Assembly: GCA_015660915.1 (NCBI GenBank)
Contig: JACTTZ010000002.1
Location: 1 to 64,000 of the forward strand
DNA length: 64,000 bases
From: Methanomicrobia archaeon
Lineage (GTDB): Archaea; Halobacteriota; Bog-38; Methanoflorentales; Methanoflorentaceae
Direction: 5' to 3'
Shown here: one piece after another, positions 15,052 through 23,957 of the stretch
How the letters are laid out: the number at the start of each line of letters is the position of its first letter
Numbering within the stretch: position 1 is the first letter of the stretch
Notes under the pieces: generated by a model
Seen by the model: only the letters and a program-made list of their open reading frames with translations
Database searches by the model: none
Told to the model about the DNA's origin: nothing
Translations under genes and position numbers: made by a program

Positions 15052-16134
15052 CTACGAGTTGACGTTCCCGACTTCTGGAGGCAACGCACGCAGTTGCTCC
15101 GCCTTGACAAACGCGATTAAGTCATCGACGGTGGGATGCACCGCGCGCTTACTCGAAACGTAGTAACCGGCTACGGCGTTCGCTAAGCATAGACGTGACG
15201 CTGGCGTCACGCCGAGAAGCTCACCAAAGATGTTGCCGGCATTCCACGCGTCGCCCGCGCCCGTCGATCGGTGCAGTTCCACGTCAAATACGGGGAAAAA
15301 TGTCACGTTGTTATCAATAGAGGCCGCATACCGTGGGGTGTGGTAGTCAATCCGTGAGCTTACTCGCCGTTTAAGCGCAATCGCGCGCTCAATGGTGGCC
15401 CCCCCGGTGTGCTTGCCGAGCTCATTTTGATTCATGCTCATCATGTCGAGGTTTTTGTTCGCGATGACGCGTTCAAAGAGCTCGGGAAGTTCGTGCACTC
15501 GAGGGCTCGGATCTGCGGAGTCAAAATACGTCTTGACGTTGTATTGCTTGGCGTACTCGAACGTCTTCACCGCAAGATCAGTGCCGCCAACGACGTTGGT
15601 GCCCCAATCGTGCACGGTCACGAGCTGGCTGCTTTCGATCAGTTCGAGGTCGGTGTCGCGCAAGCTGTCAAAAGCAAAGTCATAGTTTGAGCCAACGTCG
15701 TTGAGCATGACGTTGACCTTTCGTTCTCCGATCTCAATCGCGAGGGTCTGCCCTAACCTGCCGTCGGTCTTTACGTGGGAGACGTCCATGCCGCTGTTCT
15801 CGGCGAAGAACTTCAAAACGTGATGTCCAAACTCGCTCGTCCGGCCGATGAAATGAGAGCTCAGTCCCAGTCGCGACAACGCTATTGCCGTATTAACCGC
15901 GCCGCCGCCCGAGAGCACGTTTTGAACAAAACCCGGAATGTTTCCCCCGCGTCCTGCGTACTTCGTTCGAAGCTGACCGCAAAACGTGCTCAGATCATCA
16001 ACCTCAACGAAGTGATCTAAATAGAAGCTCGGTGTGCAAACGACGTGCAGCTTTTTCGTCTCGCGCGGGTCAAGTCCCGAAAGGATTTGTGTCAATTCGC
16101 GCTTGACGTCCTCGTGAACCGTTTTCAAGGCCAT
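15052..16134 (-). CDS. PfkB-family carbohydrate kinase
   Basis: A 360-residue ribokinase-like protein. The substrate side has SGGGAVNTAIALSRLGL, and the ATP-side signature is HRSTGAGDAWNAGNIFGE, with Asp in GAGD as catalytic base. It would phosphorylate a sugar or nucleoside; the substrate is not evident. A TATA element (CGTATAAATAAC, near 16165) places the transcript start close to the ATG at 16134. GGAGG touches that ATG, while a TTG two codons later has ideal spacing, so the exact start is open. Divergent from the regulator gene at 16227. Confidence 0.85.
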   Translation of the reverse strand: MALKTVHEDVKRELTQILSGLDPRETKKLHVVCTPSFYLDHFVEVDDLSTFCGQLRTKYAGRGGNIPGFVQNVLSGGGAVNTAIALSRLGLSSHFIGRTSEFGHHVLKFFAENSGMDVSHVKTDGRLGQTLAIEIGERKVNVMLNDVGSNYDFAFDSLRDTDLELIESSQLVTVHDWGTNVVGGTDLAVKTFEYAKQYNVKTYFDSADPSPRVHELPELFERVIANKNLDMMSMNQNELGKHTGGATIERAIALKRRVSSRIDYHTPRYAASIDNNVTFFPVFDVELHRSTGAGDAWNAGNIFGELLGVTPASRLCLANAVAGYYVSSKRAVHPTVDDLIAFVKAEQLRALPPEVGNVNS

Positions 16135-16226
16135 CCTCCGCTGTAAACTCTAAAAGGGAATGTTATTTATACGTTTCTTACCGTACGCATTAACGCACCG
16201 GCCGCGAGACACCCGAAGGAGAGACT

Positions 16227-16946
16227 ATGCCTGTACGGAGTTCCTACGAACTGACGAGGCTTTTTTTGTCACTTTCAGACGTAAGCCGGCTTGACATCCT
16301 CAACCAGTTGTATGAGCGAACGTCAGTCATCGACATTTGCAAGCAATTTGGCTTGCTCGTACACGAAGCGGTGCGGCATCTCCGTCGCTTAGAAGACGTT
16401 GGACTCGTCCTCCAGCTTCCTAACGGCGAGTACGTCATTTCAGAATACGGAAAAGTGGTTGTAACCTTCGTTGAGGGCATAAGCGAGGTCCACGACTTGT
16501 TGGAATACTGGGAGCACCACTCAGCGGCTGAACTGCCGATACACCTCAAGTGTTTGCCGGCTGACCTCAGTGAGTTTTTCGTGGCGGACGGTGACCTGCT
16601 GCTCGCAGCAGCCACGGATATCGAGCGCGATGCGAGAAGCTTCCTCTGGGTTTTGAATTATGCCGTCAATCAGGCAACAGTCAAGACGTCCGCGGTCAAA
16701 GTGCTCCGTCAACGCACGGCCACACCTGAAAGCTCGACTGTTCGAAGCGTCGATGGCGTCCACACAGTACTCCTCGTCAACGAACTTCGCGCGCTCATTT
16801 GTTTCCCGATGGGGACTACCCAAGAAGGATACGAGACGGACTTATCGTGCGGGTTTCTCGTCACCGCGTCAAATATGGCCTATCGCCTCCTCTTCGAACT
16901 GTTTGTTTTCTTATGGGATCGCAGCTCAACACGCCCGGTCGACTGA
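16227..16946 (+). CDS. Winged-helix transcriptional regulator (FilR1/DUF1724-like)
   Basis: ATG 16227 follows GAAGGAGAG. Residues 5-80 form a winged-helix domain (LFLSLSDVSRLDILNQLYER, then HEAVRHLRRLEDVGLVLQL and a wing). The remainder resembles the FilR1-type ligand-like domain common in methanogen regulators (LPADLSEFFVADGDLLLAAA; CGFLVTASNMAYRLLFELF). It is divergent from the PfkB kinase and followed by a YHS protein. The regulated genes are unknown. Confidence 0.78.
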   Translation: MPVRSSYELTRLFLSLSDVSRLDILNQLYERTSVIDICKQFGLLVHEAVRHLRRLEDVGLVLQLPNGEYVISEYGKVVVTFVEGISEVHDLLEYWEHHSAAELPIHLKCLPADLSEFFVADGDLLLAAATDIERDARSFLWVLNYAVNQATVKTSAVKVLRQRTATPESSTVRSVDGVHTVLLVNELRALICFPMGTTQEGYETDLSCGFLVTASNMAYRLLFELFVFLWDRSSTRPVD

Positions 16947-16990
16947 GTTAGTATATTAAGCGTAGAGGTAGACACTATCGCAGAGGAAAA

Positions 16991-17131
16991 ATGGCAAAAG
17001 ATCCGGTTTGCAACATGGACGTTGACGAAAAGACGGCAAAGTACGTCAGCGAATATAAGGGAAAAAAGTACTTTTTTTGCGCCCCTGGCTGCAAGGTGAT
17101 GTTTGACCGAGATCCGGAACACTTCATCTAA
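16991..17131 (+). CDS. YHS-domain metal-binding protein (46 aa)
   Basis: The whole product is a YHS domain: DPVCNMDVDEKTAKYVSEYK, then KKYFFCAPGCKVMFDRDP. The three conserved cysteines of this heavy-metal-associated domain are present. Stand-alone YHS proteins accompany metal transporters and copper handling. GAGGAAAA precedes the ATG. Confidence 0.88.
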   Translation: MAKDPVCNMDVDEKTAKYVSEYKGKKYFFCAPGCKVMFDRDPEHFI

Positions 17132-17207
17132 AGCCCGGATCGGAGGTGCTCACTGAATTGCCAGATGCGCATCTTCCTTTTTTGCTGCTCGCACTGACGC
17201 GTTCGCC

Positions 17208-17996
17208 TTAGCGCACGTTTCTAAACAGAATAGAACCTATAACGGTCATCAATACGAAGAAACCAAACACGACTGCGAGATCGAGTGTCAGAGCGTATGT
17301 GTGCAGGCCAGTGACCGCATAGCGCAATGCGTCGACCCCATACGCAAGCGGATTGATGTTCACAAGAAACTTCATCCAACTAGGGAGCGACGTGACCGGA
17401 AAGAACGCCCCGCTTAGGAAAAATATTGGGAGCACCAGCAGGTTGGAGACCACCTGAAAGCCCTCAATGTTCTCAAGCCGTGAGGCGATGCTAATACCGA
17501 GCCCCACAAAACCCATGCCGATGAAGAAAATCGTCACGAGAATGAGCACAAGAGCAGCACCGAGTCCGAGCGTGCCCGATATCCGTACGCCGATAAACGT
17601 TGAGAGAGCAAGTATCATCAAAGCCTGTATTGACGCTTGCGTCGTGCCGCCGAGGGCCTTTCCGAGGACGATTGACGTCCGCGACACAGGAGCGACGAGA
17701 ATTTCTTTCATGAAGCCGAATTCTTTGTCGAACATGACGCTCATTCCGGAAAATATCGAGGTAAAGAGCACCGTCATGCCGAGGATACCGGGCGCAAGAA
17801 AGTTGATGTAGTTCGTGCTACCGCCAGGCCCACCGAACGACAGCGATGAGCTGAACCCCGACCCGAATATGATGAGCCACAGCAGCGGAGTAATAAGAGA
17901 GGTGACGACCCGCGACCGAGCGCGGACATACCGAATCATCTCCCTAAGCCAAATCGAATAGACATCACCCATAAACTCCATTCGTCCGTTTGGCAT
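17208..17996 (-). CDS. ABC-2 type transporter permease
   Basis: A 262-residue membrane protein with six hydrophobic helices and the ABC-2 signature (MTVLFTSIFSGMSVMFDKEF, then FMKEILVAPVSRTSIVLGK). It is the membrane half of a DrrB/NodJ-like exporter and starts 2 bases after the ATPase gene ends. The cargo may be a lipid, polysaccharide or drug and cannot be told from sequence. Confidence 0.88.
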   Translation of the reverse strand: MPNGRMEFMGDVYSIWLREMIRYVRARSRVVTSLITPLLWLIIFGSGFSSSLSFGGPGGSTNYINFLAPGILGMTVLFTSIFSGMSVMFDKEFGFMKEILVAPVSRTSIVLGKALGGTTQASIQALMILALSTFIGVRISGTLGLGAALVLILVTIFFIGMGFVGLGISIASRLENIEGFQVVSNLLVLPIFFLSGAFFPVTSLPSWMKFLVNINPLAYGVDALRYAVTGLHTYALTLDLAVVFGFFVLMTVIGSILFRNVR

Positions 17997-17998
17997 CG

Positions 17999-18982
17999 CT
18001 ATCGTCTCCCCCGTGCGTGCATATTGGCGAAACCGTCGGCCGCTTCTTGGGTCCTAATCTCGCGTCCCGTGTATTTGATAAATATGTCCTCCAACGTGGG
18101 CTCATGGAGTGAAATCGAGGGCACGGCGATCCCTTCTTGACGCGCCACGTCCATAAAGATCGGTATTGCAGTCTCGCCTTTGTCAACGCTCAGGCGCAGC
18201 GCGCCGTCGACCAATTGGGTCGACTTGACGAATTCGAGCTGTTCGAGCTTGACTTTGAGCTGCTCACCCCCATTTGGCACCGTCATAATTACGACATCGC
18301 CACCTACGTCGTGCTTAAGGTTATCGGGCGTGTCCATCGCAACGATCTTTCCGTGATCCACAATGGCAATGCGGTCGCACAACTGATCGGCTTCGTCCAT
18401 ATAATGCGTCGTCAAGATCATCGTAATCTGCTTTTCCTTGTTGAGCCGCTCGATGTACTCCCAGATGTGCCGCCGAGTCTGCGGATCAAGCCCGAGCGTT
18501 GGTTCATCGAGAAAGAGGACTTTGGGATGGTGAAGCAAACCGCGCGCGATCTCCAAACGCCGCTTCATGCCGCCGGAGTACTTTTTAACGATGACATCAG
18601 CCTTGTCACTTAATTCGACGAGTTCGAGGACGTCTTTTATTCTCCCGGCAATTTCACTTCGGGGCACTTTGTAGAGCCGACCGTGGAAATCGAGGTTTTC
18701 CCTGCCAGTCAGGTTATCGTCGAGACTTGGGTCCTGGAACACGATTCCGATCAGTCCCCGGACAGTACCAGGTTCCTTTTTTACGTCGTGTCCGTAGATG
18801 CTGGCCGAGCCGCTCGTAGGCCTCACGATCGTGCACAGCATCGAGATGGTGGTTGTCTTTCCCGCACCGTTTGGCCCGAGCAACCCGAAAAGTTCTCCCT
18901 CTTCTATTTCCAGATTGATTCCCTTTACTGCTTCAACGTTCTCAAATCGTTTGAAGAGGTCATGTGTTTCGATAGCTTTCAT
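17999..18982 (-). CDS. ABC-2 type transporter ATP-binding protein (DrrA-like)
   Basis: A 327-residue ATPase with Walker A GLLGPNGAGKTTTISML, Q-loop VFQDPSLDDNLTGRENL, signature YSGGMKRRLEIA, Walker B VLFLDEPTLGLDP, and switch His in ILTTHYMDEADQ. The C-terminal ~100 residues form the DrrA-type regulatory extension ending near LHEPTLEDIFIKYTGRE. It pairs with the permease that follows. Confidence 0.92.
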   Translation of the reverse strand: MKAIETHDLFKRFENVEAVKGINLEIEEGELFGLLGPNGAGKTTTISMLCTIVRPTSGSASIYGHDVKKEPGTVRGLIGIVFQDPSLDDNLTGRENLDFHGRLYKVPRSEIAGRIKDVLELVELSDKADVIVKKYSGGMKRRLEIARGLLHHPKVLFLDEPTLGLDPQTRRHIWEYIERLNKEKQITMILTTHYMDEADQLCDRIAIVDHGKIVAMDTPDNLKHDVGGDVVIMTVPNGGEQLKVKLEQLEFVKSTQLVDGALRLSVDKGETAIPIFMDVARQEGIAVPSISLHEPTLEDIFIKYTGREIRTQEAADGFANMHARGRR

Positions 18983-19074
18983 GGAACACTCACATTGCTC
19001 AAAAGCGCATTAGCAAATCAAAGGTAGCCAACACTTTGGCTAACACTCTACATTCAGTATTTATCACTTTTAGC

Positions 19075-19110
19075 CTATATATAAATTCTTGATATATTAC
19101 TAAGTAATAT
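19075..19110 (-). promoter_or_regulatory. TATA box and palindromic operator candidate for the ABC exporter
   Basis: A TATA-like TTTATATATA (about 19075-19085, minus) is preceded upstream by a perfect palindrome, ATATTACT-A-AGTAATAT, at 19094-19110. The position beside the TATA box fits a regulator binding site. The ATPase start is ~95 bases downstream. Confidence 0.45.
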
Positions 19111-19249
19111 AACGCAGGGATAGCAGCTCACCTCGTACGCTTTTTTGGGCTTTTTTGCGCACAGACGAGCTATTAGACGGCACGCGGTGACTCATAATGT
19201 TAAAGTATTAAAATGGCAAAGGATACGTGACAAAATAAGAAAGGATGGT

Positions 19250-19345
19250 CCTGCTATAGAGTATTGGAATCCGAAGATCGAATGTTTGTCAGCAGAAGAG
19301 CTCAAACAGCTGCAGGAACGCAAGCTCTCCCGGCGAAATGAAGAT
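19250..19345 (+). pseudogene. N-terminal relic of phenylacetate-CoA ligase-like gene
   Basis: The frame contains AIEYWNPKIECLSAEELKQL and QERKLSR, which matches the start of PaaK-type phenylacetate-CoA ligases (YWNPEIE...EEL..LQ). The rest of this ~430-residue enzyme is absent; downstream residues lose similarity. It is a leftover from a deleted gene. Confidence 0.6.
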
Positions 19346-19482
19346 GAAGCGATTCTGTATCTTGCTGTTCTTACGCATATTCCCACCAGTCGTGGCCGCG
19401 CCTGTGCTGACGGCTTGTCTTGCGATCCGCGCCCGAGATTTCTGTAACGCGAGCACCGTCGTAGTGTATTAGCTGACGCTAA

Positions 19483-20166
19483 TCATTCTTCCAGATCTTT
19501 ATAACAGAGCCACCAGTCGTAGTTGTCATACATTTTGGCACGTTCTTTGGCCGTCTTTTCATCTGATGGCGGAGGTATGAGTACCTTCTTCCCGATAAGC
19601 TCGTTTTGGGGCCATCCGGCGGGCATTGCGACGCCGTACTTGTCGGCGATTTGGAGCGCTTTCACGGCCCTAAGTATTTCGTCCATATTTCTGCCGACTT
19701 CTTGTGGATAGTAGATTATTAAACGGACGACGCTCTTGGGATCGACTATGAACACTGCGCGCACGGTATTTGACGCTTTACCTGGGTGGATCATCCCCAG
19801 CATCGAAGCGACCTTGCCGGTGTCCGCAATTATTGGGAAAGGGATCTCAACGTCGAGGTTCTGTTGTATCCACTCAGTCCACTTCATGTGCGCTACCACT
19901 TGGTCGATAGACAAACCAATGAGTTCGCAGTCGAGCTCTTTAAACTGATCATACCGTTTGGCGAAGGCCACAAACTCCGTCGTGCACACCGGCGTAAAAT
20001 CGGCGGGGTGGCTGAAGAGCACGAACCACTTGCCGTTAAAAGCGTCCGGCAGCGTCATCTTGCCGTGCGTAGTTTGGACATCGATTTGTGGGAACTTATC
20101 ACCGATCAGTGGTATACCTCGGCTGGCTTGTGCGCTTTCTCCAGCGCTTGCGGTACTCGATTGCAT
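19483..20166 (-). CDS. Peroxiredoxin (Prx6/archaeal AhpC type)
   Basis: A 227-residue peroxiredoxin. The peroxidatic Cys is in [20 protein letters not shown]. The conserved [12 protein letters not shown] strand follows, and a C-terminal extension holds another Cys (DWWLCYKDL). It reduces H2O2 and organic peroxides in the cytoplasm. A TATA box (20190-20199) lies ~27 bases before the ATG at 20166, supporting that start as near-leaderless; a TTG at 20181 would add five residues. Confidence 0.92.
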   Translation of the reverse strand: MQSSTASAGESAQASRGIPLIGDKFPQIDVQTTHGKMTLPDAFNGKWFVLFSHPADFTPVCTTEFVAFAKRYDQFKELDCELIGLSIDQVVAHMKWTEWIQQNLDVEIPFPIIADTGKVASMLGMIHPGKASNTVRAVFIVDPKSVVRLIIYYPQEVGRNMDEILRAVKALQIADKYGVAMPAGWPQNELIGKKVLIPPPSDEKTAKERAKMYDNYDWWLCYKDLEE

Positions 20167-20302
20167 AGTACTCGGTCTCAAATCGCCCTCATATATATCT
20201 TATGCAAAATGGGAACGGGACACTCGTTTCGCCGGACGCATGCGGAACGTTGCAGTTCGCCTTGTATTGTGAGAAGCACGTAACTGAATCGCACGTTGAG
20301 AG

Positions 20303-20449
20303 GTGCTTGCTGTTTTTTTAGGGAATGAGACCGGCAGCGAAGCGCGAGATACTTACAGTTGCGTTGAGCTTCTTGAAAGCCGCATAAGAAACCTTCTGAA
20401 GGCTAATAAGCTCTCAAAGGCCATACAAGCTCTCCGGCGTTTTTATTAG
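20303..20449 (+). CDS. Possible small helical protein (48 aa)
   Basis: From GTG 20303 the frame reads MLAVFLGNETGSEARDTY then CVELLESRIRNLLKANKLSK, an amphipathic helix. GAGAGG lies just before the start. No family is recognised and it could be a relic. Confidence 0.3.
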   Translation: MLAVFLGNETGSEARDTYSCVELLESRIRNLLKANKLSKAIQALRRFY

Positions 20450-20463
20450 AAACTAATATTTTA

Positions 20464-20484
20464 AGGAGAATATATTTATATGGC
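20464..20484 (+). promoter_or_regulatory. TATA box for the cysteine-repeat protein gene
   Basis: AGAATATATTTATATGG is AT-rich and TATA-like, 60-75 bases before the ATG at 20543, which would leave a leader of about 35-45 bases containing the ribosome-binding site AGGAGAA. Confidence 0.5.
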
Positions 20485-20542
20485 GGGAAAAAGAACGAAA
20501 GGGAGAGGACGGAATCACGTCCTAAGAGATAGGAGAACCTGA

Positions 20543-20908
20543 ATGAAAAAAGCAGTAATTTCGATTCTCGTAGTGCTCGCAGCTCTTACGCTTTTCACAG
20601 CTGCCAACGTCACTGCGCAGACAACAGCAACATGCGCGACAAAAACATGCGGAAATGCGGCGGGTACAAACTGCCCTGCTACCGTCAGTGCGCAATGCAC
20701 GAGCTGCAAGACGACTTCAGCGTGTGCAACAACGGCAAAGTGTACTAGCTGTGCAACAACGGCAAAGTGTACTAGCTGTGCAACGACGGCAAAGTGTACT
20801 AGCTGTGCAACGACGGCAAAGTGTACTAGCTGTGCAACGACGGCAAAGTGTACTAGCTGTGCAACGACTGTAAAACAGGCCACGTGTCCGACGTGCAAGC
20901 TTGCGTAA
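20543..20908 (+). CDS. Secreted cysteine-repeat protein
   Basis: AGGAGAACCTG precedes ATG 20543. Residues 1-25 are a signal peptide (KKAVISILVVLAALTLFTAA, cleavage probably after NVTA). The mature part of about 96 residues has 18 cysteines by my count, organised as five exact copies of the 9-residue unit CATTAKCTS flanked by looser versions. There are no aromatic residues and very few hydrophobic ones in the mature chain, so a normal hydrophobic core is unlikely; disulfides or metal clusters would have to hold it together. It has its own promoter and terminator. I do not recognise a family. Confidence 0.8.
   Translation: MKKAVISILVVLAALTLFTAANVTAQTTATCATKTCGNAAGTNCPATVSAQCTSCKTTSACATTAKCTSCATTAKCTSCATTAKCTSCATTAKCTSCATTAKCTSCATTVKQATCPTCKLA
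20723..20857 (+). repeat. 27-base tandem repeat, five units
   Basis: Five units of 27 bases, differing only in ACAACGGCA versus ACGACGGCA, encode CATTAKCTS inside the secreted protein. Near identity at the DNA level implies recent expansion or homogenisation, and copy number may vary between strains. Confidence 0.9.
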
Positions 20909-20992
20909 TAGCATAAGCCTGAAAACACTCGCCTTTTTCGGACAATCGCGTTTAGGCGATGAACTAGCTCTTTTTTAGAGAGCTTGTGAAAC

Positions 20993-21025
20993 CGGGAGCA
21001 CGCCTCCCGCTTTTTCTGTTTTTTT
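20993..21025 (+). terminator. Intrinsic-type terminator
   Basis: CGGGAG and CTCCCG form a 6-bp stem with a 5-base loop, followed by CTTTTTCTGTTTTTTT. It lies ~85 bases after the cysteine-repeat gene. Confidence 0.7.
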
Positions 21026-21577
21026 GATGATCTCGTGGAGCTGCAGCTAACGTCGAAAGAGTGGCTGTTTTGGTGCTTATAGGCGCGCCAGCGATTTATC
21101 GTTTCGCCGTTGTGAGAAGAGTAGGCCAATTGGACCCATTGAAATGTGTATGAACATGCGCTACGGTCGCACAAAACAACTAGCGAAAGCGCTCAAGCTG
21201 CTTGCATCATCCACTCGGCGCACCGCTGCTAGCAACGCAGCTATCAACTTCAACGTTCCCGCCGCAAAGCTGACATCGACTTCAGGCCGGCGTTGCGCGG
21301 GGTAACTGAGCAGGAAAAACACCACACGCAATCTGCGAAGTTAGTACTGCCAGCGATGACAGCTGCACGTGCGTGATACAGTTTGACTGGAAACGGGATG
21401 CGACCGCCTGCAGTTTGCAGCAATAGCTTTAGTTTTCGCGCCGTTTAGGAAAGCATAAGCCGCAAGGGTTTGCCGTGCTATAGAGAGATTTGCATTACTT
21501 ATTAATCCGCGGTCGTCCGGTTCTGTTAAACCAAGAGTTGTTAAATGTGGGTTGTTAAAAAAGGGTTGCCGGACAAG
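21026..21577. other. No gene seen
   Basis: About 550 bases. A 52-codon frame from ATG 21149 has low-complexity composition and no ribosome-binding site. Near 21530-21565 the repeated words GAGTTGTTAAA, GGGTTGTTAAA and GGGTTGCC sit beyond the end of the restriction endonuclease gene. Nothing else is supported. Confidence 0.4.
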
Positions 21578-22207
21578 TTAAAAAAGCTCCGAATCCGCAC
21601 GACTTTTCGCAAGTGTTGACTCTTCGGTGTACATAGCAATATTACTCGCATTAAATTCGGCTTTAAGGTGAACATCGAGTTTTGACAAATCTGTCAAAGT
21701 CCACTCTTCGATCGTCCAGTAGTTGTCACTGTCTTTAATAACCCGCAAGCCAAGTAGAAGATGTCTCGCATCATTTGCAATTTTTTTTCCAGTACTATAA
21801 TAGAAAGCTCTGAAACCAGTTTTCTTTTTCTTGCTCGATATTTTTACTTCCAAATAGGTGACCCGATTGTGCTTGTCATTCAGCTCTATGTCTGGATAGC
21901 CCTGCGCGGAAAGAATTCTTGTGCTTAATCCTGTCTTTCTAATTTCTTCAACCAGCTCATTTTCAATTGATTTACTCACTTCGTTAATTCTGGCGCCTTT
22001 ATACCCCCTTCTAGCTTTAGTGGCTAGGGCGAGAAGGCCTCTGCAAGACTTAATAAGAGCCTCAATCAGCTCTTTATCGTCTTCTTGGCTCAGATTTATT
22101 GGGTGCAGCTTATATGGTGACGTCAACTCGAGAACTTCCTGAAAGCTGACTTTATTTAGTATAGGCGTAATCTCTATTAATTTGAGAATCGCATCTTTCG
22201 GTTGCAA
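21578..22207 (-). CDS. Type II restriction endonuclease (PD-(D/E)xK type)
   Basis: A 209-residue protein next to a DNA methyltransferase on the same strand, starting 12 bases after it ends. The catalytic core appears as SAQGYPDIELNDKHNR and TYLEVKISSKKKK, that is PD...ExK, the nuclease fold of many type II enzymes. No closer family is certain; it would cut unmethylated copies of the site protected by the methyltransferase. Confidence 0.75.
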   Translation of the reverse strand: MQPKDAILKLIEITPILNKVSFQEVLELTSPYKLHPINLSQEDDKELIEALIKSCRGLLALATKARRGYKGARINEVSKSIENELVEEIRKTGLSTRILSAQGYPDIELNDKHNRVTYLEVKISSKKKKTGFRAFYYSTGKKIANDARHLLLGLRVIKDSDNYWTIEEWTLTDLSKLDVHLKAEFNASNIAMYTEESTLAKSRADSELF

Positions 22208-22219
22208 GTGCTTCGCCTC

Positions 22220-23068
22220 CTAAAGCAGCGTTTTTTGGAGTAATTTCTCTTGGGTTAGTTTTTCCTTAGCAATTTCAACGTACGACGAGTCTATCTCAAA
22301 ACCTATGAATTTGACCCCTAATTTTACGCATGCTAACGCGGTGGTTCCGATACCCATAAAGGGGTCTAACACAGTGGTTTCGCTGTTGACCCCATGCAGT
22401 TTTATACACATTTCGGGTAATTTCTCTGGAAAAACTGCAGGATGCGGTCTTGATTCTTGTATAGTTTCATACGGAATAAACCACGCGTTGCCCCGCTCTC
22501 TTCGGTCGGCACGTACGGACTTCCAACGCTTGATATTTGATTTATCTTGGTATTGCACTCCAATCGAGGTTTTATCTAAGTTAACGTCGCCGTGCTGCGT
22601 GAAATGAAAAATGAACTCGTGACCTCCGCTTAGGTATCTTGCGCTGTTGACAGGTTGATAATGCCCAACGGCTATGCTTTGCTGCGTGTGCTTATAGTCC
22701 CCCATATCTTCTTTGGGGATAGCAATCGATTTAATCCAATGGATTAGATTTTGAAGCTTGTAGTGCTTTCTGAACCGATTTGCAACGTCTAATGCAATCC
22801 ATGGGTCTGAGGATTTTCCACCAACATTTAGAAAAAATGAGCCAGTTTCTTTCAAAACCTGTTTTGATTCTTGGGCCACCTGTTCCATCCAGTCTAAATA
22901 CTCGTCTCGCGGTCGCTCGTCGTTATATCCATTATATTTTTTGCCAATATTGTATGGCGGAGACGTGACAACTACGTCTATGGAGTTCTCCTGGATGAGT
23001 CTCATCCCTTCAAGACAATCCATAGCATAAATCTTGTTAAGTGCTAGCGGCTGGGTCAAAGATAACAT
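22220..23068 (-). CDS. Site-specific DNA methyltransferase (beta class)
   Basis: A 282-residue enzyme: catalytic motif [18 protein letters not shown] near residue 34, the target recognition region in the middle, and the SAM-binding motif [17 protein letters not shown] near the C-terminus. That motif order defines the beta class; TSPPY is used by N4-cytosine and some N6-adenine enzymes, so the modified base is uncertain. It forms a restriction-modification pair with the endonuclease gene. Confidence 0.9.
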   Translation of the reverse strand: MLSLTQPLALNKIYAMDCLEGMRLIQENSIDVVVTSPPYNIGKKYNGYNDERPRDEYLDWMEQVAQESKQVLKETGSFFLNVGGKSSDPWIALDVANRFRKHYKLQNLIHWIKSIAIPKEDMGDYKHTQQSIAVGHYQPVNSARYLSGGHEFIFHFTQHGDVNLDKTSIGVQYQDKSNIKRWKSVRADRRERGNAWFIPYETIQESRPHPAVFPEKLPEMCIKLHGVNSETTVLDPFMGIGTTALACVKLGVKFIGFEIDSSYVEIAKEKLTQEKLLQKTLL

Positions 23069-23276
23069 CTTTCAATTCTAGTCTCTTCGAATTTATTTAG
23101 AGCTTTTGCAAGGTCGAACTCCAGTTTCTATTTCGCACCTCAAGCTTCCAATCTAACGAATCTCCCCTCGTCACTTAAATTCCTTTACTATGCTTCTCGG
23201 CATGGATGTCCTTAATGATTCCTTTTTTGTACCACAGGAGTTAGTTTAGTAACCCCTCCCGTAATTTGCCTCTTAG

Positions 23277-23813
23277 TTGGTGCATGGAAACTTCTCCTTC
23301 GCTCTCATCGTTATCGGAAATGCCGTCTATGGGGGCCATACGCTCGAGTCTGTGGAGCTCATCACCGAATACGCGACCGAGATCGGATTGCGGCTTACGA
23401 AAAGCATCGACAAGACCATCTTTGGCCTCTACAACGTAATGCAAAAGGAAAAGGTTTTAATCTTCAAGAAGGATGAAGACTCCAAACAATTTAGAGAAAG
23501 TCGCATGCGGTCGCTTATCATATATCCGTGGCTGGTAGGAGAATTCATCCAGTGGCTGAAGCCTGACGTGTCGAAATGGGCGATCGACGACGTGAAAGTG
23601 GCGAGTTCTCAAGGGTCCGACGAAGAACCCATTGAGCTTGACGTCATTCTGGCGCTTTCCCATTATGACTCTCTCAGATGGTTTGAAGATGGGAGGTTAG
23701 TCGGCAGTAAAAACAACGAATCGCACGAGATTGCAGATAACCTCAAGGACTACCGCTTCAACGGCTTATTCTATTCTGGCTTATTTGGCACCGAGGGCGA
23801 ACCCGAATGGTAA
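23277..23813 (+). pseudogene. C-terminal part of another DNA methyltransferase
   Basis: The frame starts within FSFALIVIGNAVYGGHTLES and continues ITEYATEIGLRL and YNVMQKEKVLIFKKDED, the C-terminal pattern of SAM-dependent DNA methyltransferases. The catalytic motif and everything before it are missing: upstream in this frame there is a stop (TAG 23273-23275). The remaining ~100 residues form a helical tail domain. It probably represents a truncated restriction-modification gene beside the intact pair. Confidence 0.55.
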
Positions 23814-23957
23814 CCTCTGTTGGCCTGCTTTGAGCAGAGGGGCGGCGTCACGACGTAGATTCTGCGTGAGCTATCCTACGACGGTCAGCTCTGGAGAGCT
23901 GCCCTCGCTTGTTCGCGACAACTACCAGAGTGCAGATCTGAGTCGTTGACGTGGTTT

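Noticed and set aside
20723-20857. CRISPR array
   Set aside because: The 27-base units are contiguous with no spacers and are in frame inside a coding gene. I saw no CRISPR array elsewhere in the window.
20655-21174. Repeat-rich frames on both strands at the cysteine-repeat gene
   Set aside because: Shadows of the 27-base repeat; only the frame at 20543 has a signal peptide and ribosome-binding site.
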